A model generated the notes under the pieces. The model did no database searches and was not told the origin of the DNA. It was given only the letters and a program-made list of their open reading frames with translations. A stretch of 5,188 nt of DNA from Caldisericaceae bacterium (lineage in GTDB: Bacteria; Calditrichota; Calditrichia; Calditrichales; Calditrichaceae), in contig JAGHBR010000182.1 of assembly GCA_021160885.1 (NCBI GenBank), forward strand, positions 1-5,188, in the 5' to 3' direction. Positions 1 to 5,188 of the stretch are shown one piece after another. Numbering within the stretch: position 1 is the stretch's first letter; each line of letters opens with the position of its first letter. The position numbers and the translations under genes were made by a program.

Positions 1-34
1 AGGGAGGGGTTGTTATCAGATTTCAAGTTAGTTA

Positions 35-133
35 CTACGAGGCCAGGATGCGGAAAATAAATTGCAAGATCACAAAGATTAAAAATATTACACCTGTCCA
101 CAAAATAATTGGGACACCTTCTCTGGTAATCAT
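35..133 (-). CDS. Small single-helix membrane protein, 32 aa, unknown function
   Basis: A short ORF starts with ATG at 131-133 and ends with TAG at 35-37. An AAAGGA ribosome binding site at 143-148 lies 9 nt upstream of the ATG, which is good support for translation. The peptide begins MITREGVPII and continues as one hydrophobic helix (about residues 7-27), ending FRILAS; it contains one Trp and few charges. The opening 'REG.P.I' followed by a hydrophobic stretch resembles the N-terminus of short-form phosphatidylserine decarboxylases. No further part of that enzyme follows: in-frame stops come right after the TAG. It may therefore be an independent small membrane protein or the broken start of a longer gene. 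It follows the six-helix membrane gene by 105 nt on the same strand. Function is not recognised, and confidence that it is translated is moderate. Confidence 0.4.
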   Translation of the reverse strand: MITREGVPIILWTGVIFLIFVILQFIFRILAS

Positions 134-238
134 TTAATTTATTCCTTTGTTAATAATTTTACGAATAAATATTTTTCTGGAGATGCGCTTTCCAAATTGT
201 TTTACTAATTTCCTTTAAAAAAATTTGAATTCCTTTGC

Positions 239-787
239 TCACTCAGATACGAATTTCTCCAGTTTTGGCCTTACCCAATCTGCAACTTCAAAACCAATGG
301 CTACTCCCAATCCCATCAAAGCACCAATTGGTACCGTTTTAAAAGGCAATATTGGCATTTTTTCCGAATAGTAAATGAGGGTAAGAATAAGTTGAACTAG
401 AAAGAAACTAACAGCAAACAGACTAATAAGAATCAAAGGACGTAAAAATTTTAATTTACTGAATTCAGAAAAGACCCATCGAGCAAAGATGTAAATAGCA
501 ATTGCAATCCCTAAAAAGTACAACAACTGGGTTAGAAAGAAGTGCCCCCCTGAAATCAAATAGGTAAAAAGAAAAATGATGACACCGCTGAACAGCGCAT
601 CTTTTTCCCTCTGAACAAAAAATAAGGCAAACAGAACGGAAGCCAGAAGTCCTCCGGACATAAACTGAAAAAAAGGCGACTTAACAACAAATACGAATCT
701 CCCGAAAACCACATAGCCCGTCAGGATGGAACCAGCCGTTCCAAATATTGTCAGAAGCAAGATTTCTTTAAAACGTTCTGGTAACAT
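239..787 (-). CDS. Multi-pass integral membrane protein, 182 aa, unknown family
   Basis: The family is not recognised. The protein is very hydrophobic, with about six predicted membrane helices at residues 8-28, 42-58, 64-80, 84-104, 115-139 and 151-168. Short basic or charged loops lie between them, for example QREKD at 59-63 and SKLKFLR at 110-116. The C-terminus is a short charged tail (RPKLEKFVSE). There is no signal peptidase or lipobox motif and no obvious catalytic motif, so a transporter-like or structural membrane role is only a guess. The ATG start is supported by GAGG at 793-796, 5 nt upstream. The gene follows htrA by 80 nt on the same strand with no visible terminator, so co-transcription with htrA is plausible. 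Being a real gene is well supported by its length, ribosome binding site and coherent helix pattern. Confidence 0.75.
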   Translation of the reverse strand: MLPERFKEILLLTIFGTAGSILTGYVVFGRFVFVVKSPFFQFMSGGLLASVLFALFFVQREKDALFSGVIIFLFTYLISGGHFFLTQLLYFLGIAIAIYIFARWVFSEFSKLKFLRPLILISLFAVSFFLVQLILTLIYYSEKMPILPFKTVPIGALMGLGVAIGFEVADWVRPKLEKFVSE

Positions 788-867
788 TTCTACCTCATTT
801 CATGATATTTGCTCCATCCTTTCCTCTGCTTTTCCAATAAAAGAATACGATGGGGCACTTGATTTAT

Positions 868-2061
868 TTAGTCTGGATATCTTTCCAACAACAAATCGAT
901 CTCTAATAATTTGCCTTCACGCCAGACTTTTAAACGCATTTTATCGCCAACACGTAAATCCAGCGACAGAATGATGGCCTGAGCATCAGCATAGCTGTTG
1001 ACTGCTTCACCATTAATTTCAACAATAATATCGCCCAATTGTACTCCTGCTTTTTCAGCCGGGCTGTGTTTATCAAGGCGGCGCACATACACACCACGAG
1101 TGGAAGGATAGCCCAGCGAACGGGCAATGTAAGGATTCAGATTCGACACGTACATGCCAATCCAGACATTCGTATCTTTACCCCGTCTCCGTTTGAGCTT
1201 TTCAACCACTTGTTGAATTCGATTACTGGGGATGGCAAAACCAACCCCTACTGAGCCATGCGATTGCGGATCTCCGGTTAAAATGAACGTATTCATTCCG
1301 ATCACTTCGCCATCGGCATTGCACAATGGCCCGCCGCTATTGCCAGGATTAATGGCTGCGTCTGTCTGAATCATGTCTTCGTAAATGCGGCCCTCCAGAG
1401 GCGAAAAATCACGATTGACCGCGCTGATCACGCCCACCGTCACCGTCGGTTGATTTTTGACAAACAGGCCAAAAGGATTGCCCAGAGCAATGGCCCATTC
1501 ACCAATCAGTAATTCGTCAGAATCACCAAATTTAATGCTGGGGAAATCGCCTTCTACCTTCAGTAAAGCAATATCAGAAACACGATCTCTGTCTACTAAT
1601 TTAGCCGGGTACTCTTTACCGTTGGCCATGGCCACAATAATTTCAGTGGCATCGCCAACAACGTGTTCATTGGTAACAACATAACCATCTTTAGAAATAA
1701 AAAAACCGGAGCCAATAGATTCCACCGGTTGTTCAATAATCCGGCCGTTGAACAATTCTGGGAAAAACTGGCGGAAGAAGGGATCGTCAAAGAATGGATT
1801 GCGCTGTACATATCGATTAATTTTGGTCACGTTAACGGAAACCACGGCCGGGGTAACTTTTTGCACGGCCTGCGTAATCGCATTTTGCCGATGGCTGGAA
1901 ATGGCCTCAGCAGAGCTGTTTTGGGCATGAGCCGGTGTCACAAAGGCAGTATCGACATTTTGTTTTTGCTCTGCCGGATGGATGGGCAAAATTTCATGCA
2001 GCAGCAGGCCGGCAAAAACGCCAAGCGCTACCCAAAAAAAGACCCTTAATGTTTTTTTCAT
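868..2061 (-). CDS. htrA: HtrA/DegS-like periplasmic serine protease (S1C family), one PDZ domain
   Basis: This is a 397-aa serine protease of the Deg/HtrA family, which degrades or senses misfolded proteins in the cell envelope. The catalytic triad is visible: His133 in TNEHVV, Asp163 in SDIALLK and Ser242 in the GNSGGP motif. The chymotrypsin-like domain spans about 60-285, and its N-terminal part carries the HtrA loop rich in Phe and Pro (NPFFDDPFFRQFFPE, 88-102). A single PDZ domain follows at about 298-395 (WIGMYV onward, SPAEKAGVQLGDIIVEINGE core). The N-terminus has a Lys/Arg start and a hydrophobic helix at about 7-22. A possible signal peptidase site (AHA before Gln47) lies 20-odd residues beyond the helix, so the protein may be membrane-anchored like DegS or released. 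Cys247, just after the active site (GGPLCN), is the only cysteine. The ATG start is supported by AAGGTG at 2069-2074, 7 nt upstream. The length is normal for a one-PDZ member. Confidence 0.96.
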   Translation of the reverse strand: MKKTLRVFFWVALGVFAGLLLHEILPIHPAEQKQNVDTAFVTPAHAQNSSAEAISSHRQNAITQAVQKVTPAVVSVNVTKINRYVQRNPFFDDPFFRQFFPELFNGRIIEQPVESIGSGFFISKDGYVVTNEHVVGDATEIIVAMANGKEYPAKLVDRDRVSDIALLKVEGDFPSIKFGDSDELLIGEWAIALGNPFGLFVKNQPTVTVGVISAVNRDFSPLEGRIYEDMIQTDAAINPGNSGGPLCNADGEVIGMNTFILTGDPQSHGSVGVGFAIPSNRIQQVVEKLKRRRGKDTNVWIGMYVSNLNPYIARSLGYPSTRGVYVRRLDKHSPAEKAGVQLGDIIVEINGEAVNSYADAQAIILSLDLRVGDKMRLKVWREGKLLEIDLLLERYPD

Positions 2062-2091
2062 GATGCTTCACCTTTAATCTATTGGTGTTCA

Positions 2092-2120
2092 GTTTTAACC
2101 AGTTTTTCCCTGTTACTCAA
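2092..2120 (-). promoter_or_regulatory. Candidate sigma70 promoter for htrA
   Basis: On the minus strand, TTGAGT (plus-strand 2115-2120) and TAAAAC (2092-2097) are separated by exactly 17 nt. Each hexamer matches the sigma70 consensus at four of six positions. Transcription would start near 2085, leaving a leader of about 24 nt that still contains the htrA ribosome binding site. The 62-nt gap after the upstream transaldolase gene would also allow read-through. This is a weak candidate from pattern matching only. Confidence 0.3.
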
Positions 2121-2123
2121 AGT

Positions 2124-2777
2124 TTATTTTTGTTTAGCCTTAACTTTTTCCCAGTCTGCCAAAAAGCGCTCAATGCCAATATCCGTCAGCGGATGCTTGA
2201 TCATTTTTTCGATCACAGCAAAAGGAATAGTCGCAATATCGGCGCCGTACATGGCGGCTTCGACCACGTGCATGGGGTGACGGATACTGGCCACGATGAT
2301 TTCTGTTTCAATCATGTAATTTTCAAAAATCTGTTTAATCTGGCCAATCAACTCCATGCCCGGTGTGGCGATATCATCCAGCCGCCCAACAAAAGGACTG
2401 ACAAACGTGGCGCCGGCTCGTGCCGCCAACAAAGCCTGAATGGGATTAAAAACCAGCGTCACATTAGTTTTAATGCCTTCAGCTGTTAATCGTTTCACTG
2501 CTTTTAATCCTTCTTTAGTCATGGTAATTTTGACCACAATATTATCATGAATGGCGGCCAGTTCACGCCCTTCCTTTACCATTCCATCCGCATCCAGAGA
2601 AACTGCCTCAGCGCTAACCGGACCATCGACGATCTCACAAATAGCGCGGTAAATTTCCCGTGGTTCTCCTTTTTCTTTTGAAACCAGAGTCGGATTTGTG
2701 GTTACACCATCAAGCACGCCAAGACTGGCGGCTTCCTTAATCTGCTCAATATTTGCAGTGTCAATAAAGAACTTCAT
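2124..2777 (-). CDS. tal: Transaldolase (FSA/TalC-MipB family), paralog 1 with altered KIP motif
   Basis: This 217-aa single-domain (beta/alpha)8 enzyme belongs to the small transaldolase / fructose-6-phosphate aldolase family. These enzymes transfer dihydroxyacetone between sugar phosphates in the non-oxidative pentose phosphate pathway, in the cytoplasm. Visible residues are Asp6 (FFID), the GVTTNPTL signature (24-31), Schiff-base Lys83 (VVKITMT), Thr107 (NVTLVF) and Phe129 in SPFVGRLDD. Glu57 (SAEAV) and Phe129 replace the Gln59 and Tyr131 of E. coli FSA, which favours transaldolase over FSA activity (inference). The odd feature is Thr85 where the family has Pro (KIP becomes KIT). The protein is about 78% identical (166 of 214 by hand count) to paralog 2 immediately upstream. 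The ATG start has AAGGAG at 2787-2792 (9 nt away), and a good promoter lies at 2832-2860. Length and start match the paralog. Confidence 0.95.
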   Translation of the reverse strand: MKFFIDTANIEQIKEAASLGVLDGVTTNPTLVSKEKGEPREIYRAICEIVDGPVSAEAVSLDADGMVKEGRELAAIHDNIVVKITMTKEGLKAVKRLTAEGIKTNVTLVFNPIQALLAARAGATFVSPFVGRLDDIATPGMELIGQIKQIFENYMIETEIIVASIRHPMHVVEAAMYGADIATIPFAVIEKMIKHPLTDIGIERFLADWEKVKAKQK

Positions 2778-2831
2778 TTTTACCTTCTCCTTTTAATAAT
2801 TAATAATTCTTTAGCTTCTTAGTCTTTCCTT

Positions 2832-2860
2832 ATTCTAAAATTAAGCAAGTTGATTGCCAA
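2832..2860 (-). promoter_or_regulatory. Predicted sigma70 promoter of transaldolase paralog 1
   Basis: On the minus strand, TTGGCA (plus-strand 2855-2860) and TAGAAT (2832-2837) are separated by 17 nt. Each hexamer matches the consensus at five of six positions. The predicted transcription start is near 2825, giving a leader of roughly 48 nt. That leader contains an AT-rich TAATAAT direct repeat and the AAGGAG ribosome binding site. Its presence implies that the gene is transcribed separately from paralog 2 despite the tandem arrangement. Confidence 0.55.
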
Positions 2861-3046
2861 ATTCCAATCAGAACCCCAACATTCTTAGTTTCTCGAATTA
2901 CAAATTATATTGAATGCAAAATATTATGATCCCTATTTTCCCTTCATTCGTTTTTCAGGCTTCCCACTTCTACCTCCTAACTTTTTTCATGGCTACCAGG
3001 CCAAACGATTCTGAGACATAGTGTTTCATTTAATTTTAAACAAACA
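2861..3046. other. Spacer between the transaldolase paralogs, probable decayed intergenic repeat
   Basis: Together with the promoter and leader, this makes a 269-nt spacer with no convincing gene. AATT recurs at a 7-bp interval around 2896-2906, echoing the heptamer repeat at 3788-3822. A purine-rich minus-strand stretch at about 2950-2990 (AGGAGGTAGAAGTGGGAAG) looks like low-complexity spacer sequence. The only small ORF (19 aa, 2970-3029, minus) has no ribosome binding site. No terminator with a GC stem and T run was found for paralog 2. Confidence 0.35.
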
Positions 3047-3691
3047 TTACTTCTGAATTTTTCCCCAATCGGCTAAAAAACGTTCAATGCCAATGTCCGT
3101 CAAGGGATGCTTGATCATTTTCTCAATAACACTGAATGGAATGGTGGCAATATCGGCGCCAATCATGGCCGATTCGACTACATGCATGGGATGCCGAATG
3201 CTGGCCACAATGATTTCCGTATCCAGCAGATAGTTTTCGAAGATCTGTTTGATCTGGGCAATTAGATCCATGCCATTCTGAGCAATATCGTCTAAACGTC
3301 CCACAAAAGGACAAACGTAAGTTGCACCGGCCCGGGCAGCCATTAAAGCCTGTATGGGCGAAAAAATCAACGTCACATTGGTTTTAATGCCTTTTGCAGC
3401 GAACACCTTAACCGCTTTCAAACCGTCTTTGGTCATGGGAATTTTGATGACAATATTGTCGCTAATTTTAGCCAGTTCACGACCTTCTTCCACGATGCCC
3501 TGCCAGTCAAGAGAAACCACTTCGGCATTCACCGGCCCATCGACAACCTCACAAATCTGTTTAAAAATCTCTTCAGGTTTGCCTTGTTCTTTTGCTAACA
3601 AGGTGGGATTGGTAGTCACGCCATCCACAATTCCCAGACTGGCCGCTTCTTTGATTTCTTCTAAATTGGCAGAATCGATAAAAAATTTCAT
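3047..3691 (-). CDS. tal: Transaldolase (FSA/TalC-MipB family), paralog 2 with canonical active site
   Basis: This 214-aa paralog has the full canonical motif set: Asp6, GVTTNPTL (24-31), Glu57 (NAEVV), Lys83 in VIKIPMT with the conserved Pro85, Thr107 in NVTLIF and Phe129 in CPFVGRLDD. As in paralog 1, Glu57 and Phe129 point to transaldolase rather than fructose-6-phosphate aldolase activity. It lies 132 nt downstream of truA and 269 nt upstream of paralog 1 on the same strand. The C-terminal quarter (from about 161) is nearly invariant between the copies, while residues 31-50 and 61-64 diverge most. Trp63 and Cys127 are specific to this copy. The ATG start has AAGGA at 3699-3703, 7 nt upstream. 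Since its active site matches the family pattern, this is the likelier housekeeping copy (inference). Confidence 0.96.
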   Translation of the reverse strand: MKFFIDSANLEEIKEAASLGIVDGVTTNPTLLAKEQGKPEEIFKQICEVVDGPVNAEVVSLDWQGIVEEGRELAKISDNIVIKIPMTKDGLKAVKVFAAKGIKTNVTLIFSPIQALMAARAGATYVCPFVGRLDDIAQNGMDLIAQIKQIFENYLLDTEIIVASIRHPMHVVESAMIGADIATIPFSVIEKMIKHPLTDIGIERFLADWGKIQK

Positions 3692-3787
3692 ATTAAATTC
3701 CTTAAATTTAGTTAATTATTTTTTTCATTATTAAAACTCAAACGTCTAAACAACAAAATCCTTCAAACTTCGCCCATTCCCTCTACC

Positions 3788-3822
3788 AATTCGTAATTCG
3801 TAATTTTAAATTCATAATTTCC
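3788..3822. repeat. Degenerate heptanucleotide tandem repeat, five units
   Basis: Five consecutive 7-bp units all begin with AATT: AATTCGT, AATTCGT, AATTTTA, AATTCAT and AATTTCC. The array ends 1 nt before the truA stop codon on the plus-strand map, in the truA-paralog 2 spacer. Heptanucleotide intergenic microsatellites of this type are known from several bacterial lineages (for example cyanobacterial STRRs). The period is directly visible; any function is unknown. Confidence 0.7.
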
Positions 3823-3823
3823 A

Positions 3824-4549
3824 TTAATATTCCACTTTTTCCAAAACCAACCCCCTGGCAGGAGCCGTTTGAGGTACCAGTCGCCTGTCGCCAGAGTCGA
3901 TGATGCGTTCCATTTCAGCAAGTGTTATTTTTCCGCTACCCAGAGCAACCAGCGTTCCTACAATGGCCCGCACCATGCCATGTAAAAAACGATCGGCTGC
4001 AATTTCATAGACCAGTAAATCCTCTTTACGCAACCAGCGGCTTTCCAAAATCAGACAGCGATGATGTTTAACTTCACTTTTTACTTTGCAAAAAGCACGA
4101 AAGTCTTGCACAGGTTTGATCCTTTCTGCACCTACCTGCATAAGCGTCCAATTTAACGGTTGCCACACTGCCCAGGCAAAATTGCGATTCAGCGCTGTTG
4201 GCTGAGGAGAAATATAGTACCGGTAAAGACGTTTTTTGGCATCAAAACGAGCATGAAAATCAGGAGCACAAAATTCCAATGATTTTACAACGATGTCGCT
4301 GGCTAAAAGTCCATTCAAAGAACGCTTTAAAATGTTTAAATTTGTTTCTGGAATATCGAAATGCGCCACCTGATTTCTGGCATGAACACCGGTATCGGTT
4401 CTTCCCGAACCCGTGACCGGGATGCGTTTTTTAAAGATTATTTTCAGGGCCTGTTCAATTTCGCCCTGAATGGTGCGCTGCCCTTTCTGCAATTGCCAGC
4501 CATAATAATTGGTCCCATCGTATTCAAATACCGCTTTAACTCTACGCAT
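3824..4549 (-). CDS. truA: tRNA pseudouridine(38-40) synthase TruA
   Basis: TruA converts uridines 38, 39 and 40 of the tRNA anticodon arm to pseudouridine. With the ATG at 4547-4549 the protein has 241 aa, normal for the family, and starts directly with the conserved first strand (MRRVKAVFEYDGTNYYGWQ). The catalytic Asp52 lies in GSGRTDTGVHA (47-57). Other family marks are the RLYRYYI tyrosine motif (107-113), RFLHGMVR (187-194) and the C-terminal APARGLVLEKVEY. A longer reading from TTG at 4574-4576 adds nine residues but overlaps the predicted -10 box and has no ribosome binding site, so the ATG was chosen. The ribosome binding site is AGGA at 4552-4555 with an unusually short gap (2-3 nt). 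The gene diverges from the desaturase and is followed by the transaldolase pair. Confidence 0.97.
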   Translation of the reverse strand: MRRVKAVFEYDGTNYYGWQLQKGQRTIQGEIEQALKIIFKKRIPVTGSGRTDTGVHARNQVAHFDIPETNLNILKRSLNGLLASDIVVKSLEFCAPDFHARFDAKKRLYRYYISPQPTALNRNFAWAVWQPLNWTLMQVGAERIKPVQDFRAFCKVKSEVKHHRCLILESRWLRKEDLLVYEIAADRFLHGMVRAIVGTLVALGSGKITLAEMERIIDSGDRRLVPQTAPARGLVLEKVEY

Positions 4550-4574
4550 TTTCCTAATTTGTTTGAATTTTTTC

Positions 4575-4603
4575 AATATAACGGATTTTTAAATCTGTTT
4601 CAA
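4575..4603 (-). promoter_or_regulatory. Predicted sigma70 promoter of truA
   Basis: On the minus strand, TTGAAA (plus-strand 4598-4603) and TATATT (4575-4580) have an ideal 17-nt spacer, and each matches consensus at five of six positions. The start of transcription would be near 4568, leaving a leader of about 19 nt before the ATG at 4549. The spacer includes a short inverted repeat (GATTT/AAATC). This placement argues against the upstream TTG start for truA. Confidence 0.6.
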
Positions 4604-4638
4604 GTAAGAATAATTTTGCTAATCTTAGTAATTTAAAC

Positions 4639-4658
4639 AGGTTAAATCGATTTAGCCT
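4639..4658. promoter_or_regulatory. 20-bp near-perfect palindrome, candidate operator
   Basis: AGGTTAAATCGATTTAGCCT is symmetrical about 4648/4649 with a single mismatched pair (4642 against 4655). The core TAAATCGATTTA is a perfect 12-bp dyad. It lies 36 bp upstream of the truA -35 box in the divergent spacer, the usual type of position for a dimeric repressor or activator. No loop or T run follows, so it does not look like a terminator. It also overlaps the stop codon of a minus-strand small ORF, so its role is uncertain. Confidence 0.4.
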
Positions 4659-4788
4659 TTAAATCTCCATTCACAATGTTTAGATCTTTTGGATTATTAA
4701 TAAAGGAAATCGAAAACTGAGAACCGATTGACTTGACTCCAGTGGCCCCTTTTGGTAGATACAAAGAATTAATCAGAAACGCTTGCAC
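4642..4788 (-). CDS. Possible 48-aa ORF or gene remnant, unrecognised
   Basis: A minus-strand frame runs from GTG (4786-4788) to TAA (4642-4644). The product begins MQAFLINSLY, continues LPKGATGVKSIGSQF and ends LNIVNGDLKAKSI. Its mixed polar and hydrophobic composition and use of GGG, GCC, GGA and GTC codons look more like coding sequence than the surrounding AT-rich spacer. A TAG stop lies three codons upstream of the GTG, and there is no good ribosome binding site. It may be the 3' remnant of a lost gene rather than a working one. No family was recognised. Confidence 0.25.
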   Translation of the reverse strand: MQAFLINSLYLPKGATGVKSIGSQFSISFINNPKDLNIVNGDLKAKSI

Positions 4789-5008
4789 AAGAATAGCCTA
4801 AGAATTAGCTCGCCTTAAAATGAATATTTTGAAGAAAAAAGCATTGTATTGGTTTTGTGTTCAAATATTAAGATTTTTATCTCCAGCAGCTACATTCTTA
4901 GCATTACCCGTTTTCTGTTTTGTGTTTTACATTTCTTTTACAATTTTGCAGAATTTTTACAGCCTGAATTCGTTATTTTTAATGAGTTCAATTTTAATGA
5001 GAAAAACA

Positions 5009-5188
5009 ATGACAAACACGCTTAATCTTAAGGAGATTAATCAACAATCAGCCCCTTACGCCAGCCCTTCTTTAAAAAAGTCGATCTGGCAATTTGTAAT
5101 TACCATCGGCGCTTATTTAGGTATTTGGGCACTGGCTGTCTTTTTATTAAAACAAAATATTTCATATTGGTATGTGCTGCCGTTAACC
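5009..5188 (+). CDS. Fatty acid desaturase, N-terminal 60 codons (cut by window end)
   Basis: The frame is open from ATG 5009 to the last base. After a polar leader (MTNTLNLKEINQQ), the sequence PSLKKSIWQFVITIGAYLGI and the following NISYWYVLPLT match the start of membrane fatty acid desaturases of the FAD/omega type. In that family a 'P..r.S.WQ..nT..pYl..W' segment leads into the first membrane helix, then 'SYW..L.L'. These enzymes introduce double bonds into acyl chains of membrane lipids using a di-iron centre held by three His boxes. The His boxes would lie beyond the window and cannot be checked. ATG 5009 gives the usual N-terminal length. Alternative in-frame ATGs lie at 4997, 4982 and 4820, and no clear ribosome binding site marks any of them. 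The gene is divergent from truA. Confidence 0.72.
   Translation, partial: MTNTLNLKEINQQSAPYASPSLKKSIWQFVITIGAYLGIWALAVFLLKQNISYWYVLPLT

Larger units (their letters stand above)
4604..5008. other. Divergent truA/desaturase spacer, about 400 nt
   Basis: This stretch separates two divergent genes and should contain desaturase control signals. It holds a 20-bp dyad (4639-4658), a minus-strand small ORF (4642-4788) and an in-frame hydrophobic extension of the desaturase frame (4820-5008). A weak plus-strand promoter candidate is TTGACT (4733-4738), 17 nt, then TAGATA (4756-4761), with only three of six matches in the -10. TTAAATC occurs as direct copies at 4589, 4642 and 4659. No RNA gene or terminator was recognised. 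Confidence 0.4.

Noticed and set aside
159..242. 27-codon GTG ORF overlapping the stop of the membrane gene as GTGA on the minus strand
   Set aside because: The overlap could suggest translational coupling, but there is no recognisable protein pattern and no separate ribosome binding site.
868..2061. Several other-frame ORFs on both strands inside htrA, the transaldolases and truA
   Set aside because: They are fully contained in genes with clear family motifs and have no independent support.
2988..3006. TGGC/GCCA stem as terminator for transaldolase paralog 2
   Set aside because: The stem is only four pairs and is followed by A residues, not a T run, on the minus strand.
3727..3756. Promoter candidate for transaldolase paralog 2 (TTGTTG, 18 nt, AATAAT)
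   Set aside because: The -35 matches only three of six positions and the spacer is AT-rich, so chance is likely.
5022..5040. Inverted repeat TTAATCT/AGATTAA with AAGGAG between, inside the desaturase start
   Set aside because: It lies within codons 5-11, no start codon follows at a usable distance, and a 7-bp stem in AT-rich DNA is weak.
1..5188. Mobile element, CRISPR array, tRNA or rRNA, defence or biosynthetic system
   Set aside because: No transposase motif, terminal inverted repeats, spaced direct repeats or structured RNA gene was visible; the recognised genes are ordinary metabolic and housekeeping functions.

Overview
The window is a chromosomal stretch from a bacterium with an AT-rich genome. 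In order along the top strand it carries a tiny one-helix membrane ORF, an unrecognised six-helix membrane protein, an HtrA/DegS-like serine protease, two tandem transaldolase-family paralogs, tRNA pseudouridine synthase TruA, and the first 60 codons of a fatty acid desaturase. All genes lie on the minus strand except the desaturase, which diverges from truA at the right edge. The single-PDZ HtrA, the FSA/TalC-type transaldolases, the Shine-Dalgarno sequences and the heptanucleotide AATT-type spacer repeats would fit a lineage near Calditrichota, Ignavibacteria or Bacteroidota. That placement is an impression, not a demonstrated one.

Layout, read in the direction of minus-strand transcription from right to left: truA (3824-4549) has a strong sigma70-like promoter at 4575-4603. 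A 132-nt spacer with a 7-bp-period repeat follows, then transaldolase paralog 2 (3047-3691). A 269-nt spacer holds a good promoter, followed by transaldolase paralog 1 (2124-2777). After 62 nt comes htrA (868-2061), and after 80 nt the membrane protein (239-787). A 105-nt gap then leads to a 32-codon ORF (35-133) with a ribosome binding site. No convincing rho-independent terminator was seen between these genes, so partial read-through is possible. The spacers and promoter candidates suggest several transcription units rather than one tight operon.

The right-hand 4604-5008 region separates divergent truA and desaturase. It holds a 20-bp near-perfect dyad centred on TAAATCGATTTA and a coding-looking 48-codon minus-strand ORF that ends inside the dyad. 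It also holds a hydrophobic in-frame extension upstream of the likely desaturase start.

The genes cover unrelated housekeeping roles: envelope protein quality control, non-oxidative pentose phosphate metabolism, tRNA modification and membrane lipid unsaturation. I see no coherent new system. The points most worth checking are the transaldolase duplication, in which one copy has lost the proline two residues after the Schiff-base lysine, the corrected truA start, and the dyad plus small ORF in the divergent spacer.
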